Shown: positions 23,594 through 32,427 of the stretch, in pieces | Position numbering within the stretch: the first letter of the stretch is position 1 | How the letters are laid out: every line of letters starts with the position of its first letter | Source of the DNA: Acidobacteriaceae bacterium | Lineage (GTDB): Bacteria > Acidobacteriota > Terriglobia > Terriglobales > Acidobacteriaceae | Assembly: GCA_021323655.1 (NCBI GenBank) | Contig: JAJPKO010000061.1 | Span: 1-39,376, forward strand | Length of the DNA: 39,376 bases | Direction of reading: 5' to 3' | Translations under genes and position numbers: made by a program | Notes under the pieces: model-generated | What the model saw: the letters and a program-made list of their open reading frames with translations, nothing else | The model's database searches: none | What the model was told of the DNA's origin: nothing

Positions 23594-25234
23594 ATGTTGC
23601 GCATCTTGAAGTCTGCTCTGTCTGCTCTGATCGCTTTGGTGGCGGTTTCACCGCTGATTTCCAGTGCTAGTCCAGCCGATGTCTCGTTCTCTTCGGCTCC
23701 TTCTCAGGTGGACCGTTATGACTATGTGGAAATCATTGCATCCATCCGGAGGCCCGATGCCGCAAATCCCTTTGAGGATGCTTCCCTGACCGGAGTCTTC
23801 GAGACCATCGATGGTACTCACCGCCGCCAGGTTGAAGGGTTTTGTGATTCTGCTGATGGCAGCGTGTTTCGGATCCGCTTCATGGCGCCCGAGGCGACTG
23901 AGTACAAGTACACTGTCACATACAAACAGGGCAGCTTCGAAAGGACCTCGCAGGGAACTTTCCAGTCCGTAGAAGCACACCGTCGTGGCATGATCGGTAT
24001 CGATCCGAACTATCCATGGCATTTTGTCTGGAAAGGGACTGGAGAACACTACTTCTTCAATGGCACAACTGCGTTCTTTCTCATGGGATGGAAAGACGAC
24101 CGCACGATTGATTTCAGCATTGATCGGCTTCATCGGCTGAAAATCAATCGTATACGGGTGTCACTCTACGGCCGCGAGAACACTTTCTTTGGCGAGCCTG
24201 TAATGGTAGGACCTAATTGGAACGTTAATCTGGCACCGTGGCCGGGAAAGAATCCCGACGATTACTATCATCCCGGATGGGATTACTCCCGCTTCAACGT
24301 CCCGTACTGGCAAAAGTTTGAGAGGATGTTGAAGTTCGCGCGTCAACGGGATATGGTCATTTCCGTCATTTTTGACATGGGAGACAGCTACGTACATCCT
24401 GGGGCCGGCAGTGAAGACGAGCATCGATACATCCGTTATGCCTTGGCCAGATTCGGGGCCTTTTCTAATATCACCTGGGATCTGGGGGACGATCTTGATC
24501 GCTATCGTGACGATAAGTGGACCCATGAGACCGGAATGTTGCTAGAGAGTTGGGATCCTTACAAACATTTGGCGACAAGCCATCCCGTACACATCGTTCA
24601 TCAGGATAGAGCATCATCATGGTTCGGCTTCACTTCATACCAAGATTGGTCCCGCAACCAGCACGCCCTTATGCTGGACTCGCGCAAACTTCAGAAGAAG
24701 ACCGGGCGTATTATTCCACAAACAAACGAGGAATATGGCTATGAGGACCACTACCCGCTTTGGGCGATTCCGGGCTCCGATTCCGCGGATATTTTACGTC
24801 GCACAGCCTGGGATATCGTCATGGCCGGTGGCTATCAGACCGCTGGAGAGTCTGCTCGGCGCGGAACGAACATCTGGCCGGATATGGGCGGTGGATGGTT
24901 TAACGGGCGCGGCGACGACACCATGACGATGTTTCTCGGTTATGGACACATGGTCGATTTCTTTACCAGCTTTGACTGGTGGAAGACGGACCCTCACGAC
25001 GAACTCGTGAGTAGAGGGGACTATTGCCTGGCAGACCCAGGCCGGACATACGCTGTCTATCTTCCTCACGGCGGTTCCGTAACAGTTCAACTTCAGCCCG
25101 GTCACTATCGCGCATCCTGGTTCAGTGCGATGACAGGAGAAACGATCGATCTTCCTACCGTTCTCGGGCCAATATGGACATCGCCAGAGGCTCCGGATCG
25201 GAATGATTGGGCGTTGTTACTTCGTGCGTTCTAA
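23594..25234 (+). CDS. DUF5060/DUF4038 family glycoside hydrolase (GH140 apiosidase-like)
   Basis: The 546-residue protein has a Sec signal peptide (MLRILKSALSALIALVAVSPL...). A DUF5060-like beta-sandwich follows, about residues 30-130 (YVEIIASIRRPDAANPF, FRIRFMAPEATEYKY). The barrel begins at HYFFNGTTAFFLMGWKDD with RLHRLKINRIRVSLYG and ITWDLGDDLDRYRDD (Asp296-Asp302), then QTNEEYGYED (Glu379/Glu380). A C-terminal beta-domain (YAVYLPHGGSVTVQLQPGHY) resembles the collagen-binding-like module of these enzymes. Known relatives cleave apiose from pectin rhamnogalacturonan II, but specificity here is inferred. The barrel has no NE pair at the first acidic position, DLGDD. AAGGAGAG precedes the ATG, 20 bases after the SDR stop. 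Confidence 0.75.
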   Translation: MLRILKSALSALIALVAVSPLISSASPADVSFSSAPSQVDRYDYVEIIASIRRPDAANPFEDASLTGVFETIDGTHRRQVEGFCDSADGSVFRIRFMAPEATEYKYTVTYKQGSFERTSQGTFQSVEAHRRGMIGIDPNYPWHFVWKGTGEHYFFNGTTAFFLMGWKDDRTIDFSIDRLHRLKINRIRVSLYGRENTFFGEPVMVGPNWNVNLAPWPGKNPDDYYHPGWDYSRFNVPYWQKFERMLKFARQRDMVISVIFDMGDSYVHPGAGSEDEHRYIRYALARFGAFSNITWDLGDDLDRYRDDKWTHETGMLLESWDPYKHLATSHPVHIVHQDRASSWFGFTSYQDWSRNQHALMLDSRKLQKKTGRIIPQTNEEYGYEDHYPLWAIPGSDSADILRRTAWDIVMAGGYQTAGESARRGTNIWPDMGGGWFNGRGDDTMTMFLGYGHMVDFFTSFDWWKTDPHDELVSRGDYCLADPGRTYAVYLPHGGSVTVQLQPGHYRASWFSAMTGETIDLPTVLGPIWTSPEAPDRNDWALLLRAF

Positions 25235-25268
25235 CGGAGTGTTTGCTCAATGGGCACAGGCACAGGCG

Positions 25269-25295
25269 GCACTGGATGAGGATTACATCCAGTGC
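25269..25295 (+). terminator. 10-bp perfect hairpin after the apiosidase-like gene
   Basis: GCACTGGATG, a 7-base loop AGGATTA, and CATCCAGTGC form a perfect stem 34 bases beyond the stop at 25234. Only ATTTA follows instead of a U-run, so it may be a weak terminator or an mRNA-stabilising or processing site rather than a full stop. Confidence 0.55.
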
Positions 25296-25325
25296 ATTTA
25301 CAGACGTCTCAAGTTCGCTTGAAAA

Positions 25326-26399
25326 GTGAAAAAGAAAAACATGAAAGACATCATTATGCAAGCCGCAATCGAAAATGCCGATGCGCGAGATGCCGTCGTC
25401 GACCCTTCCCTGATCCCGTATCGGACACTACACTCAGGTGCCAAGATTCCCGGGATTGGTTTAGGAACCTTCGGGTCGGATCATGTCTCGCATGATGCTG
25501 TTGCAGGAGCTGTGAGATACGCGGTCGCAATCGGCTACCGACACTTCGATTGCGCATCGGTATACGGGAACGAAGCGCGAATCGGTGAAGTGTTCGGACG
25601 AATGTTCCAGAATGGGCTGCGCCGCGATCAAGTCTGGATCACTTCCAAGCTCTGGAACGACAAGCACGGTGAGAATGACGTAATTCCCGCGTGCGAGAAG
25701 TCTCTGTCAGGCCTCCAGGTCGACTACCTTGATCTCTATCTGGTCCACTGGCCATTTCCCAATCATCACCCGCCGGGCTGTGACGTGAGCGCACGCAATC
25801 TGCACGCGGTTCCGTACATCCATGAGAACTACATGCGTACATGGCGCAAGATGGAGGAGCTGGTCGATCGCGGGCTGGTAAGGAACATCGGCACGTCAAA
25901 CATGACGATCCCCAAGATGCAACTGCTGCTGCGCGATGCTCGCATCAAGCCGGTGGTGAACGAGATGGAACTCCATCCGCATTTTCAGCAGCCGGAGTTT
26001 TTCCGTTACCTGTTGGAGCGCGGCATTCAGCCGATTGGTTACTCGCCGCTTGGCTCGCCGGCTCGTCCCGAGCGCGATCGCACGCCCGAGGATACATCGC
26101 CGACCGAAGATCCTGTGATTCGCGAGATCGCGAAGCGGCGGGGAGAACACCCGGCCGTTGTGTGTATCAAGTGGGCGATCCAGCGCGGGCAGATTCCCAT
26201 TCCATTTTCAACCAACCCGAGAAATATGCTGAGCAATCTTCAGACTGCCGTGAGTGAACCGTTGAGCGCGGATGACATGAAGGCGATCGAAGGCATCGAT
26301 CGCAATTGCCGGCTCATCAAGGGGCAGGTATTCCTGTGGAAGGACAATCAGTCCTGGGAAGATCTTTGGGACGTCAACGGAGTTATCACGCCCGCATAG
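25326..26399 (+). CDS. Aldo/keto reductase
   Basis: This is a 357-residue AKR with the usual TIM-barrel layout: PGIGLGTFG, HFDCASVYGNEARIGE (catalytic Asp and Tyr), WITSKLWNDKHGE (catalytic Lys), YLDLYLVHWPFP (His), GTSNMTIPKMQLLL, VVNEMELHPHFQQPEF, PIGYSPLGSP and IPIPFSTNPRNMLSNL for NADP binding. The start is uncertain: GTG 25326, ATG 25341 and ATG 25356 are in frame, none with a strong ribosome-binding site. A long N-terminal extension of about 40 residues precedes the barrel. By family it reduces aldehydes or ketoses to alcohols with NADPH. Next to the zinc dehydrogenase (22-base gap) it may form a reduce-then-oxidise isomerisation route for a sugar. Confidence 0.9.
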   Translation: MKKKNMKDIIMQAAIENADARDAVVDPSLIPYRTLHSGAKIPGIGLGTFGSDHVSHDAVAGAVRYAVAIGYRHFDCASVYGNEARIGEVFGRMFQNGLRRDQVWITSKLWNDKHGENDVIPACEKSLSGLQVDYLDLYLVHWPFPNHHPPGCDVSARNLHAVPYIHENYMRTWRKMEELVDRGLVRNIGTSNMTIPKMQLLLRDARIKPVVNEMELHPHFQQPEFFRYLLERGIQPIGYSPLGSPARPERDRTPEDTSPTEDPVIREIAKRRGEHPAVVCIKWAIQRGQIPIPFSTNPRNMLSNLQTAVSEPLSADDMKAIEGIDRNCRLIKGQVFLWKDNQSWEDLWDVNGVITPA

Positions 26400-26421
26400 G
26401 TTCGGCGTTGGAGATTGAACA

Positions 26422-27477
26422 ATGAAGATGATGAAGGCGGCGTTCCTCCCCGGGGACAGCACCGTTGAGTTGAAGAAAGTTCCGGTGCCGGAGCCGGGTC
26501 ACGGTGAGGTGCTTCTTGCCGTCAAGGCTTCCACCATTTGCGGCTCGGATATTCGGGCGATCTATCGTGAACACCTGGGCAAGGGACCGGAGGGCTACCA
26601 GGGTGTAATCGCCGGACACGAGCCCGCGGGGCAGATCGTGGCGACCGGCCCGGGCTGCCGCCGCTTCAAGGTGGGTGATCGTGTGATTGTGTATCACATC
26701 TCCGGGTGTGGCGTGTGCAACGATTGCCGGCGCGGCTACATGATCTCGTGCACCAGCGCGGAGTATCGCCGCGCCTACGGATGGCAGCGCGATGGCGGTA
26801 TGGCCGAATACCTGCTGGCCGAAGAAAAGGATCTCATCCATCTGCCCGACTCACTCACCTATCTCGATGGAGCACAGGTGGCGTGCGGATTCGGCACGGT
26901 CTATGAAGCGCTGCAGAAGGTGGGAATCGACGGCAGCCATGCAGTACTGATCACAGGGCTTGGGCCAGTGGGATTAGCCGCGGGAGCGCTGTGCCGAAAA
27001 CTTGGCGCTGAAAAGATCATCGGTGTCGATATCTCGGCGGAGCGCAGGCAGATCGCTCTGAACCTCGGGCTATGCGATTACGTCCTCAGCGCAGGACCGG
27101 AAAATGTGAATGAGGTGCGCGAGTTCACCGGGGGCGAGGGTGTGGAACGCGCCGTCGACTGTTCCGGCAATGCAGACGCGCGTGCGGTGGCGATTCGTGC
27201 CACTCGCAAATGGGGAAAGATGGTGATGGTGGGCGAGGGCGGCACGGTCGCGTTCAATCCGTCTCCCGACATCATTCATGACCAGAAGACGATCTACGGC
27301 TCCTGGGTGACATCGACGTGGCTGATGGAGGAACTCGTAGAGCGGCTGGTCCGCTGGAACCTGCACCCGGAAGACATCGTCACCCACCGGTTTCCTCTAG
27401 AGCAGGCAAGCGAGGCTTACAGCCTGATGGCTTCAGGGCACTGCGGCAAGGTCGCAGTATGCCCAGGCGCGGAGTAA
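26422..27477 (+). CDS. Zinc-dependent alcohol/polyol dehydrogenase (MDR family)
   Basis: The 351-residue protein carries catalytic zinc ligands in [14 protein letters not shown] and [10 protein letters not shown]. The structural zinc lobe has four cysteines ([16 protein letters not shown]). The Rossmann motif is [10 protein letters not shown], and an acidic residue (GVDIS) favours NAD. Overall it resembles polyol dehydrogenases and threonine 3-dehydrogenase. The 22-base gap from the aldo/keto reductase and the 6-base gap to the next gene indicate one operon. A polyol or hydroxy-sugar substrate is inferred from the context of fucosidase and mutarotase. Which alcohol it oxidises cannot be told. 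Confidence 0.9.
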   Translation: MKMMKAAFLPGDSTVELKKVPVPEPGHGEVLLAVKASTICGSDIRAIYREHLGKGPEGYQGVIAGHEPAGQIVATGPGCRRFKVGDRVIVYHISGCGVCNDCRRGYMISCTSAEYRRAYGWQRDGGMAEYLLAEEKDLIHLPDSLTYLDGAQVACGFGTVYEALQKVGIDGSHAVLITGLGPVGLAAGALCRKLGAEKIIGVDISAERRQIALNLGLCDYVLSAGPENVNEVREFTGGEGVERAVDCSGNADARAVAIRATRKWGKMVMVGEGGTVAFNPSPDIIHDQKTIYGSWVTSTWLMEELVERLVRWNLHPEDIVTHRFPLEQASEAYSLMASGHCGKVAVCPGAE

Positions 27478-27483
27478 TTCGGA

Positions 27484-28002
27484 ATGAATATGGATGCAGA
27501 CCACCAGGTCGAATCATGGGAATCGCGCTTCGCGCATCTGCTGCCGTTGTTCGGCCATCGCAACTGGATAGTCGTTGCCGATGCGGCGTATCCTGCGCAA
27601 TCGAATCCGGCTATTGAGACGGTATTCACCGGCTGCGAGCACACTCAGGTCCTCGGAAAGGTCCTCGATGCCATCCGTGCTTCCAACCATATTCGCCCAA
27701 CTGTTTATCTCGATTCCGAATTGAAGCTGGTAACTGAGGCGGATGCGCCGGGGGTCACCGCACTGCGGAAATATATCGCGGACGCGCTCGCGGGCAAGGA
27801 TGTGTGCGAGATGGAGCACGAGAGGATCATCGCGAAGCTCGATGAAGCGGGACGGCTGTTTCGCGTGCTGATCCTCAAATCGACGCTTGCCATCCCATAC
27901 ACCTCGGTCTTCCTCGAATTGGATTGCGGGTACTGGAACGAAGAAGCAGAGAAGCGCTTGAGAAGCAGAATTCAAGGGAAAGAAACCGTCGCGGCACTGT
28001 AG
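27484..28002 (+). CDS. RbsD/FucU-like sugar mutarotase
   Basis: The 172-residue protein resembles the RbsD/FucU fold: an N-terminal LLPLFGHRNWIVVADAAYPAQSNPAIETV, with the His and Asp expected in the active site, then HTQVLGKVLDAIRASNHIRPTVYLDSEL and a C-terminal AGRLFRVLILKSTLAIPYTSVFLELDCGYW. The latter corresponds to the PY-x-N segment of FucU, although the Asn is not conserved. It is longer than FucU (about 140 aa). By family it speeds exchange between sugar anomers, for example L-fucose or D-ribose. Position directly upstream of the GH29 alpha-L-fucosidase favours L-fucose. The family call is moderate because the match is distant. Confidence 0.65.
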   Translation: MNMDADHQVESWESRFAHLLPLFGHRNWIVVADAAYPAQSNPAIETVFTGCEHTQVLGKVLDAIRASNHIRPTVYLDSELKLVTEADAPGVTALRKYIADALAGKDVCEMEHERIIAKLDEAGRLFRVLILKSTLAIPYTSVFLELDCGYWNEEAEKRLRSRIQGKETVAAL

Positions 28003-28063
28003 GGTCAGTCAACACGCCGCCTTAGCTGTTCAAAAAGCTCAAGAGAAGAGAGGACGATACCCG

Positions 28064-29848
28064 ATGCAGAGAAGAGATTTTTGCAAGCTGATGGCGGCTG
28101 CCGCGGCAGCTGGAGCTATTCCCGTCAAAGGTCAGTCGGCTGCGGCCACCCCCGCCGGTTTCAATAAGCTGCATCAGACGTATGAAGAATTCTGTGCGAC
28201 ACCGGAGAGTGAGCGAGTCTTCTACGCGTTGGAGAACGGCAAGATTGTTCAAACACGGCTCAACAACGCTGACTGGTCTCCGACGGCGTGGGGATCGCCG
28301 GGCGAGTTGCCTGGCGGCTCGTGGGATGGCGTGCCGATGCAGGCGCCAGTGGGCGGGTTGAACGGCGATGGCCCCTACCAGGCGAACTGGGATTCGTTGC
28401 TTCACTACGAGGCTCCTGAATGGTACCGGGACGCGAAGTTTGGCATATGGGCACACTGGAGCCCGCAGTGCGTGCCGGAAGATGGCGATTGGTACGCGCG
28501 CAACATGTACGAGGAGGGCTTGCCCAATTACCAATATCAGAATGAGCACTACGGTCATCCCTCCAAGTTCGGCTACAAGGATCTATGTGCTCAGTGGACG
28601 CTGCTCAACTGGGAGCCGGATTCGCTAATCGAGCGCTACAAGAACGCGGGAGCACGCCTGTTTATTGCGCTAGCGAATCATCACGATGGGTTCGACGCGT
28701 GGGGTTCCATGCACCAGCCTTGGAATGCAGTAAACCACGGCCCGCATCGCGACGTGGTAGGCGAGTGGGCAGCGGCAGCGCGGCGCCAGGGAATGCGATT
28801 TGGCGTGACAGTGCACCAGGCGCGCAACTGGTGGTGGTTCCAGACCTCTCACAATGCCGACAAGAAAGGCCCGCTTGCCGGCGTGCCGTATGACGGCCGC
28901 ATGACAAAGGTCGAAGGCAAGGGGCAGTGGTGGGACGGCCTTGATCCGCAGCGGCTCTATGGCGTCAAGCATCCCAAAGACGCGCTGCCCGATGCCTCCT
29001 ATGTGAAGAACTTCTACGACCGCACGCGCGATCTGATCGATCAGCACGATCCGGATCTGCTGTATTTCGATAACGCACTGCTCCCGCTCGGTTGGGGAGG
29101 CATGAACATCGGCGCCTACTTCTACAACCACAATCTGAAAACGCGCGGCAAGATGGAAGCCGTGCTGAACATCAAGAACGTGCCCGACAAGCTGGCCAAG
29201 GCGGTTGTGGCCGACTACGAGCGCGGCCTGACCAGCGGCATCATGCCGTACGCGTGGCAATCCGAAACCTGCATCGGCGAATGGCACTACAACCGCCGCC
29301 TGTTCGAAGTCCCGGGCGCATTCGGAGGTTACTTGCCGCCGCGCGATGCCGTTCATTGGCTCGTCGATACGGTGAGCAAGAACGGCACGTTCATTCTCAA
29401 CATTCCAGGCAAGCCGGATGGGACTATCGACAGCAAGGAGATCGCGGTTCTGGATGAGATCGCCGCCTGGTTGAAGATCAACGGTGAAGCCATTTTTGAA
29501 ACGCGACCGTGGACCGTCTACGGCGAAGGCCCCAACGCGATTAAGAGCGGCTCGTTCCAGGGCAACAGCATCAGCGCGTTGGGAAGCCAGGATATCCGCT
29601 TTACGCGCAACAAGAAGAACAACGTTATCTATGCGATCTTCCTTGGCTGGCCAGAGAATGAAGCGCGGATTGTGTCGCTGGGCTTGTCGAGCAAGATCAA
29701 TCCCGGTAAGGTCCAGACTGTGACCGTGCTCGGTTCAGAAGGGAAGATCAAATGGAGGCAGGAAGCCAATGCGCTGAAGCTGGTGCTGCCCCGGCAGTCA
29801 AGACAAGCGAACGATTATGGTGCAGCAGTAAAGATCGCGCTCGATTAA
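28064..29848 (+). CDS. GH29 alpha-L-fucosidase with Tat signal
   Basis: The 594-residue protein starts with a twin-arginine motif (QRRDFCKLM) and a hydrophobic Ala-rich stretch, so it is likely exported folded. GH29 landmarks are WYRDAKFGIWAHWSPQ, LFIALANHHDGFDAW, GMRFGVTVHQARNWWW, and DLLYFDNALLP with Asp336 as the expected nucleophile. C-terminal to the barrel is a beta-sandwich (ETRPWTVYGEGPN, IRFTRNKKNNVIYAIFLG). By family it releases terminal alpha-L-fucose from glycans, the methyl-sugar substrate that the dehydrogenases upstream could use. The gap to the mutarotase gene is 61 bases, and GAGAGGA lies upstream of the ATG. No fucose isomerase, kinase or aldolase (FucI, FucK, FucA) is present in the window. 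Confidence 0.92.
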   Translation: MQRRDFCKLMAAAAAAGAIPVKGQSAAATPAGFNKLHQTYEEFCATPESERVFYALENGKIVQTRLNNADWSPTAWGSPGELPGGSWDGVPMQAPVGGLNGDGPYQANWDSLLHYEAPEWYRDAKFGIWAHWSPQCVPEDGDWYARNMYEEGLPNYQYQNEHYGHPSKFGYKDLCAQWTLLNWEPDSLIERYKNAGARLFIALANHHDGFDAWGSMHQPWNAVNHGPHRDVVGEWAAAARRQGMRFGVTVHQARNWWWFQTSHNADKKGPLAGVPYDGRMTKVEGKGQWWDGLDPQRLYGVKHPKDALPDASYVKNFYDRTRDLIDQHDPDLLYFDNALLPLGWGGMNIGAYFYNHNLKTRGKMEAVLNIKNVPDKLAKAVVADYERGLTSGIMPYAWQSETCIGEWHYNRRLFEVPGAFGGYLPPRDAVHWLVDTVSKNGTFILNIPGKPDGTIDSKEIAVLDEIAAWLKINGEAIFETRPWTVYGEGPNAIKSGSFQGNSISALGSQDIRFTRNKKNNVIYAIFLGWPENEARIVSLGLSSKINPGKVQTVTVLGSEGKIKWRQEANALKLVLPRQSRQANDYGAAVKIALD

Positions 29849-30185
29849 ACAAATCCAGACAGGATGGTGTTCCCGGCGCTCGACTGTCACATTAAGAATT
29901 CGTGCGCTGCGGATCGCTACCGTACTTTTGATCTCGCAAGATGTAACCTGCATCTCTGCGCGGTGAAAGGCACACTGAGCTATGCAGGTTAAGGCCGTTT
30001 TCTGGACTGCGGTGGAACAACCCGCCGTAGACCCCACTATTTCTCCAATCCGGCGTGCCCCATGTGGAATAAGAGTTTTACAATATTTATTGCGCAAATT
30101 CTTATAGCCTAGGGATATGCCTCCATAGGAATATGAGGAAACTCGCCTGAGCCTTTGCTTCTCAAGCGAGAATGAGAAAAACTGA
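29849..30185. promoter_or_regulatory. Regulatory region before the DhaK/LsrF operon
   Basis: This 337-base gap separates the fucosidase gene from the next operon. It contains the perfect inverted repeat TAACCTGCAT (29944-29953) and ATGCAGGTTA (29982-29991). A near-perfect direct repeat follows, TAGGGATATG (30110-30119) and TAGGAATATG (30126-30135), after the most AT-rich patch of the region (around 30070-30110). The operon ends with an AraC gene, so the direct repeats may be its binding half-sites. No unambiguous promoter hexamers were assigned. Confidence 0.55.
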
Positions 30186-30938
30186 ATGAGGCTCTCTTCC
30201 CAAGTCGCTCTCATCACGGGCGCCGCTTCCGGCATTGCGCGGGCGGTGGCCATCCGCTTTGCCCAGGAAGGTGCGACCGTGATGGCGGCCGACGCCAACG
30301 AATGTGGAGGCTCGGAAACTGTTGACCTTGTTCACGCTTTCGGCGGGAAAGCTCAGTTTGCGTGCCTTGATGTATCCCAACCTGAGCAGGTCAGGCAGGT
30401 AGTACAACGCACCATTGATGAATTGGGCGACCTGCACATTCTGTTCAATGGCGCGGGGATCCTTGCCTACGGAACCGTGCTTGAAACTACGGAAGACGCG
30501 TGGAACCGCATGATGGCGGTGAATCTAACCGGAACCTTTTTGTGCTCGAAGGCGGCTCTCACTCACATGGTTGTGAAAGGGCATGGCGTGATAATCAACG
30601 TAGCATCCACCACCGGCTCTCACGATGCCTGTGCTCACGCTGCCGCATACGTCACGACAAAGGGCGGAGTTACCTTGCTGACGCGCTCCATGGCGATCGA
30701 TTATGCGAAACAGGGCATCCGAGTGAACGCAATCTGTCCGGGTCCAACAGACACTCCCATGCTGCGTAACGCGCTGACGCTCAAAGAGCTTGAAGCATTC
30801 GCGAGAACCTTGCCTATGGGACGGCTTGGTCAGCCAGAGGAAATTGCCGGCGCCGCGCTCTTCCTGGCCTCGGAAGATGCGTCTTTCGTTACCGGCGCGG
30901 TCTTATACGTCGACGGTGGACAGACTGCTGAGGTGTAA
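30186..30938 (+). CDS. SDR family dehydrogenase heading the DhaK/LsrF operon
   Basis: This is a 250-residue SDR with TGAASGIA, an acidic beta-2 end (MAADANECG, favouring NAD), NGAG in place of NNAG, the catalytic Ser in NVASTTGSHD, Tyr-Lys in AAYVTTKGG, and VNAICPGPTDTPML. The N-to-G change in the NNAG motif is seen in some active SDRs but is unusual. It is the first gene of an eight-gene operon that includes a dihydroxyacetone-kinase pair and an LsrF-like thiolase. It probably oxidises a hydroxyl of the sugar-like substrate before phosphorylation. Its substrate cannot be deduced further. Confidence 0.87.
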   Translation: MRLSSQVALITGAASGIARAVAIRFAQEGATVMAADANECGGSETVDLVHAFGGKAQFACLDVSQPEQVRQVVQRTIDELGDLHILFNGAGILAYGTVLETTEDAWNRMMAVNLTGTFLCSKAALTHMVVKGHGVIINVASTTGSHDACAHAAAYVTTKGGVTLLTRSMAIDYAKQGIRVNAICPGPTDTPMLRNALTLKELEAFARTLPMGRLGQPEEIAGAALFLASEDASFVTGAVLYVDGGQTAEV

Positions 30939-30968
30939 TAGGGTCGCGAGAAATTCAGGGGATTTTTC

Positions 30969-32411
30969 ATGGATTCTCCGGTAGAAGGAAACGAGAAGAG
31001 CCAGCAGCCGCAGCACAATCCCGCCGGAACGGCGAGAGGGGTGGAACACGAACCTGCCCCCAGGAACGGTGAAGTCCAGAAACTGCGTCGGGTTCTCTCC
31101 CTGCGGGACCTGATCTTCTACGGGATCATCGCCGTGACGCCCAGCGCTCCCGCCACTGTCTTCGGATTGGCGGAAACAAAATCGCACGGGCACGCAGTAG
31201 TGACGATTCTGGCGGCAATGGCAGCCATGGTACCGACAGCGATCAGCTACGGGCGGATGGCCGCGGAGTATCCTTCCGCGGGGTCGGCGTATGCATATGT
31301 CAGTCGCGGTATTCATCCCTATCTGGGATTTTTCGCTGGCTGGGCGATGCTGCTCGATTACATCTTTATCCCCTTGTTCTGTGTGATTTATGGAACGCTC
31401 TCCCTTGAGCGTGCGTTGCCGTGGATGCCGTTTCCGGCGGGTGCGTTACTGTTCGCGGGCGGCATCACCATCCTGAACCTGCGCGGTATCCGCTATACTG
31501 CGCGCGCCAACGATGTCATGCTCCTGTTCATGTTCGGCGTGCTCGTCTCGTTCATTGCGTTGGCAACGAAGTACATCGTGGCCCGCGATGGCATGGGCGG
31601 GTTATTCTCTATCCAGCCGCTGTACAGCCGCGCCACCTTCAGCATGCGCGATATAGCCTCGGCCACATCGTTCGCAGCGCTGACGTATCTCGGTTTTGAC
31701 GCCGTTACCACGCTGGCCGAAGATGTCAAGAACCCGCGCCGCAACGTGCTGTTGGCTACCGTGGTCGTATGCATGTTTACCGGGATATTTGGCGGGCTGC
31801 TGGTGTACCTGGCACATCTCGTCTGGCCAAGCTACACCACCTACGCCAACGTGGAGACAGCATTTATCGATGTGACCGGCCGCGTGGGCGGGCGAGGGCT
31901 GTTTCAGGCTATGGCCACTCTTCTCGTCGTCGCAAACATCGGTGCGGGGCTCACATCGCAGGTGGGCGCGGCGCGGCTCCTCTTCGGTATGGGTCGCGAA
32001 GGCGTGATCCCCCGACGCGTCTTTGCCCGGCTGCACCCCGTGCGAAACACGCCCTGGATCAACATTCTTCTGCTGGGAATCCTGGCTTTTGTCGGGGCGC
32101 AGGTAATGAGCTACGAACTCACAGCCGAGTTGCTTAATTTCGGGGCCTTTCTCGGGTTCATGGGCGTGAACGCCGCTGTGATCTGGAGATCCTGGTTCCG
32201 TCCCATCCATCCACGAGCACGCAATTTCCTTCTCGATCTAGTTGTGCCCGCCCTGGGTTTTCTCTTTTGCGCAGTCATCTGGATGGGTCTCAACCTGGCG
32301 GCAAAGGTTGCCGGCAGCGTCTGGCTGCTGGTTGGCTTTGGTGTGCTGGCTGCTCACACACGCCAATTTCGTAAGCCAGTAGTCATGAGTGATCTATCTA
32401 CCTGCGAGTGA
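30969..32411 (+). CDS. APC-superfamily permease
   Basis: The 480-residue protein has about 12 hydrophobic helices with the APC signature early (FYGIIAVTPSAPATVFGLAE, GHAVVTILAAMAAMVPTAISYGRMAAEYPSAGSAYAYVSR). FAALTYLGFDAVTTLAEDVKNP marks helix 6 and the following loop. The family transports amino acids, amines or other small organic cations and anions by proton or sodium symport. It lies 30 bases after the SDR and 16 bases before DhaK, so it probably imports the substrate of this operon or an amino-acid-like compound for the PLP enzyme downstream. It takes the place a dedicated ABC importer would have in lsr operons. Confidence 0.9.
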   Translation: MDSPVEGNEKSQQPQHNPAGTARGVEHEPAPRNGEVQKLRRVLSLRDLIFYGIIAVTPSAPATVFGLAETKSHGHAVVTILAAMAAMVPTAISYGRMAAEYPSAGSAYAYVSRGIHPYLGFFAGWAMLLDYIFIPLFCVIYGTLSLERALPWMPFPAGALLFAGGITILNLRGIRYTARANDVMLLFMFGVLVSFIALATKYIVARDGMGGLFSIQPLYSRATFSMRDIASATSFAALTYLGFDAVTTLAEDVKNPRRNVLLATVVVCMFTGIFGGLLVYLAHLVWPSYTTYANVETAFIDVTGRVGGRGLFQAMATLLVVANIGAGLTSQVGAARLLFGMGREGVIPRRVFARLHPVRNTPWINILLLGILAFVGAQVMSYELTAELLNFGAFLGFMGVNAAVIWRSWFRPIHPRARNFLLDLVVPALGFLFCAVIWMGLNLAAKVAGSVWLLVGFGVLAAHTRQFRKPVVMSDLSTCE

Positions 32412-32427
32412 CGAGGAGCAAGGTTCA

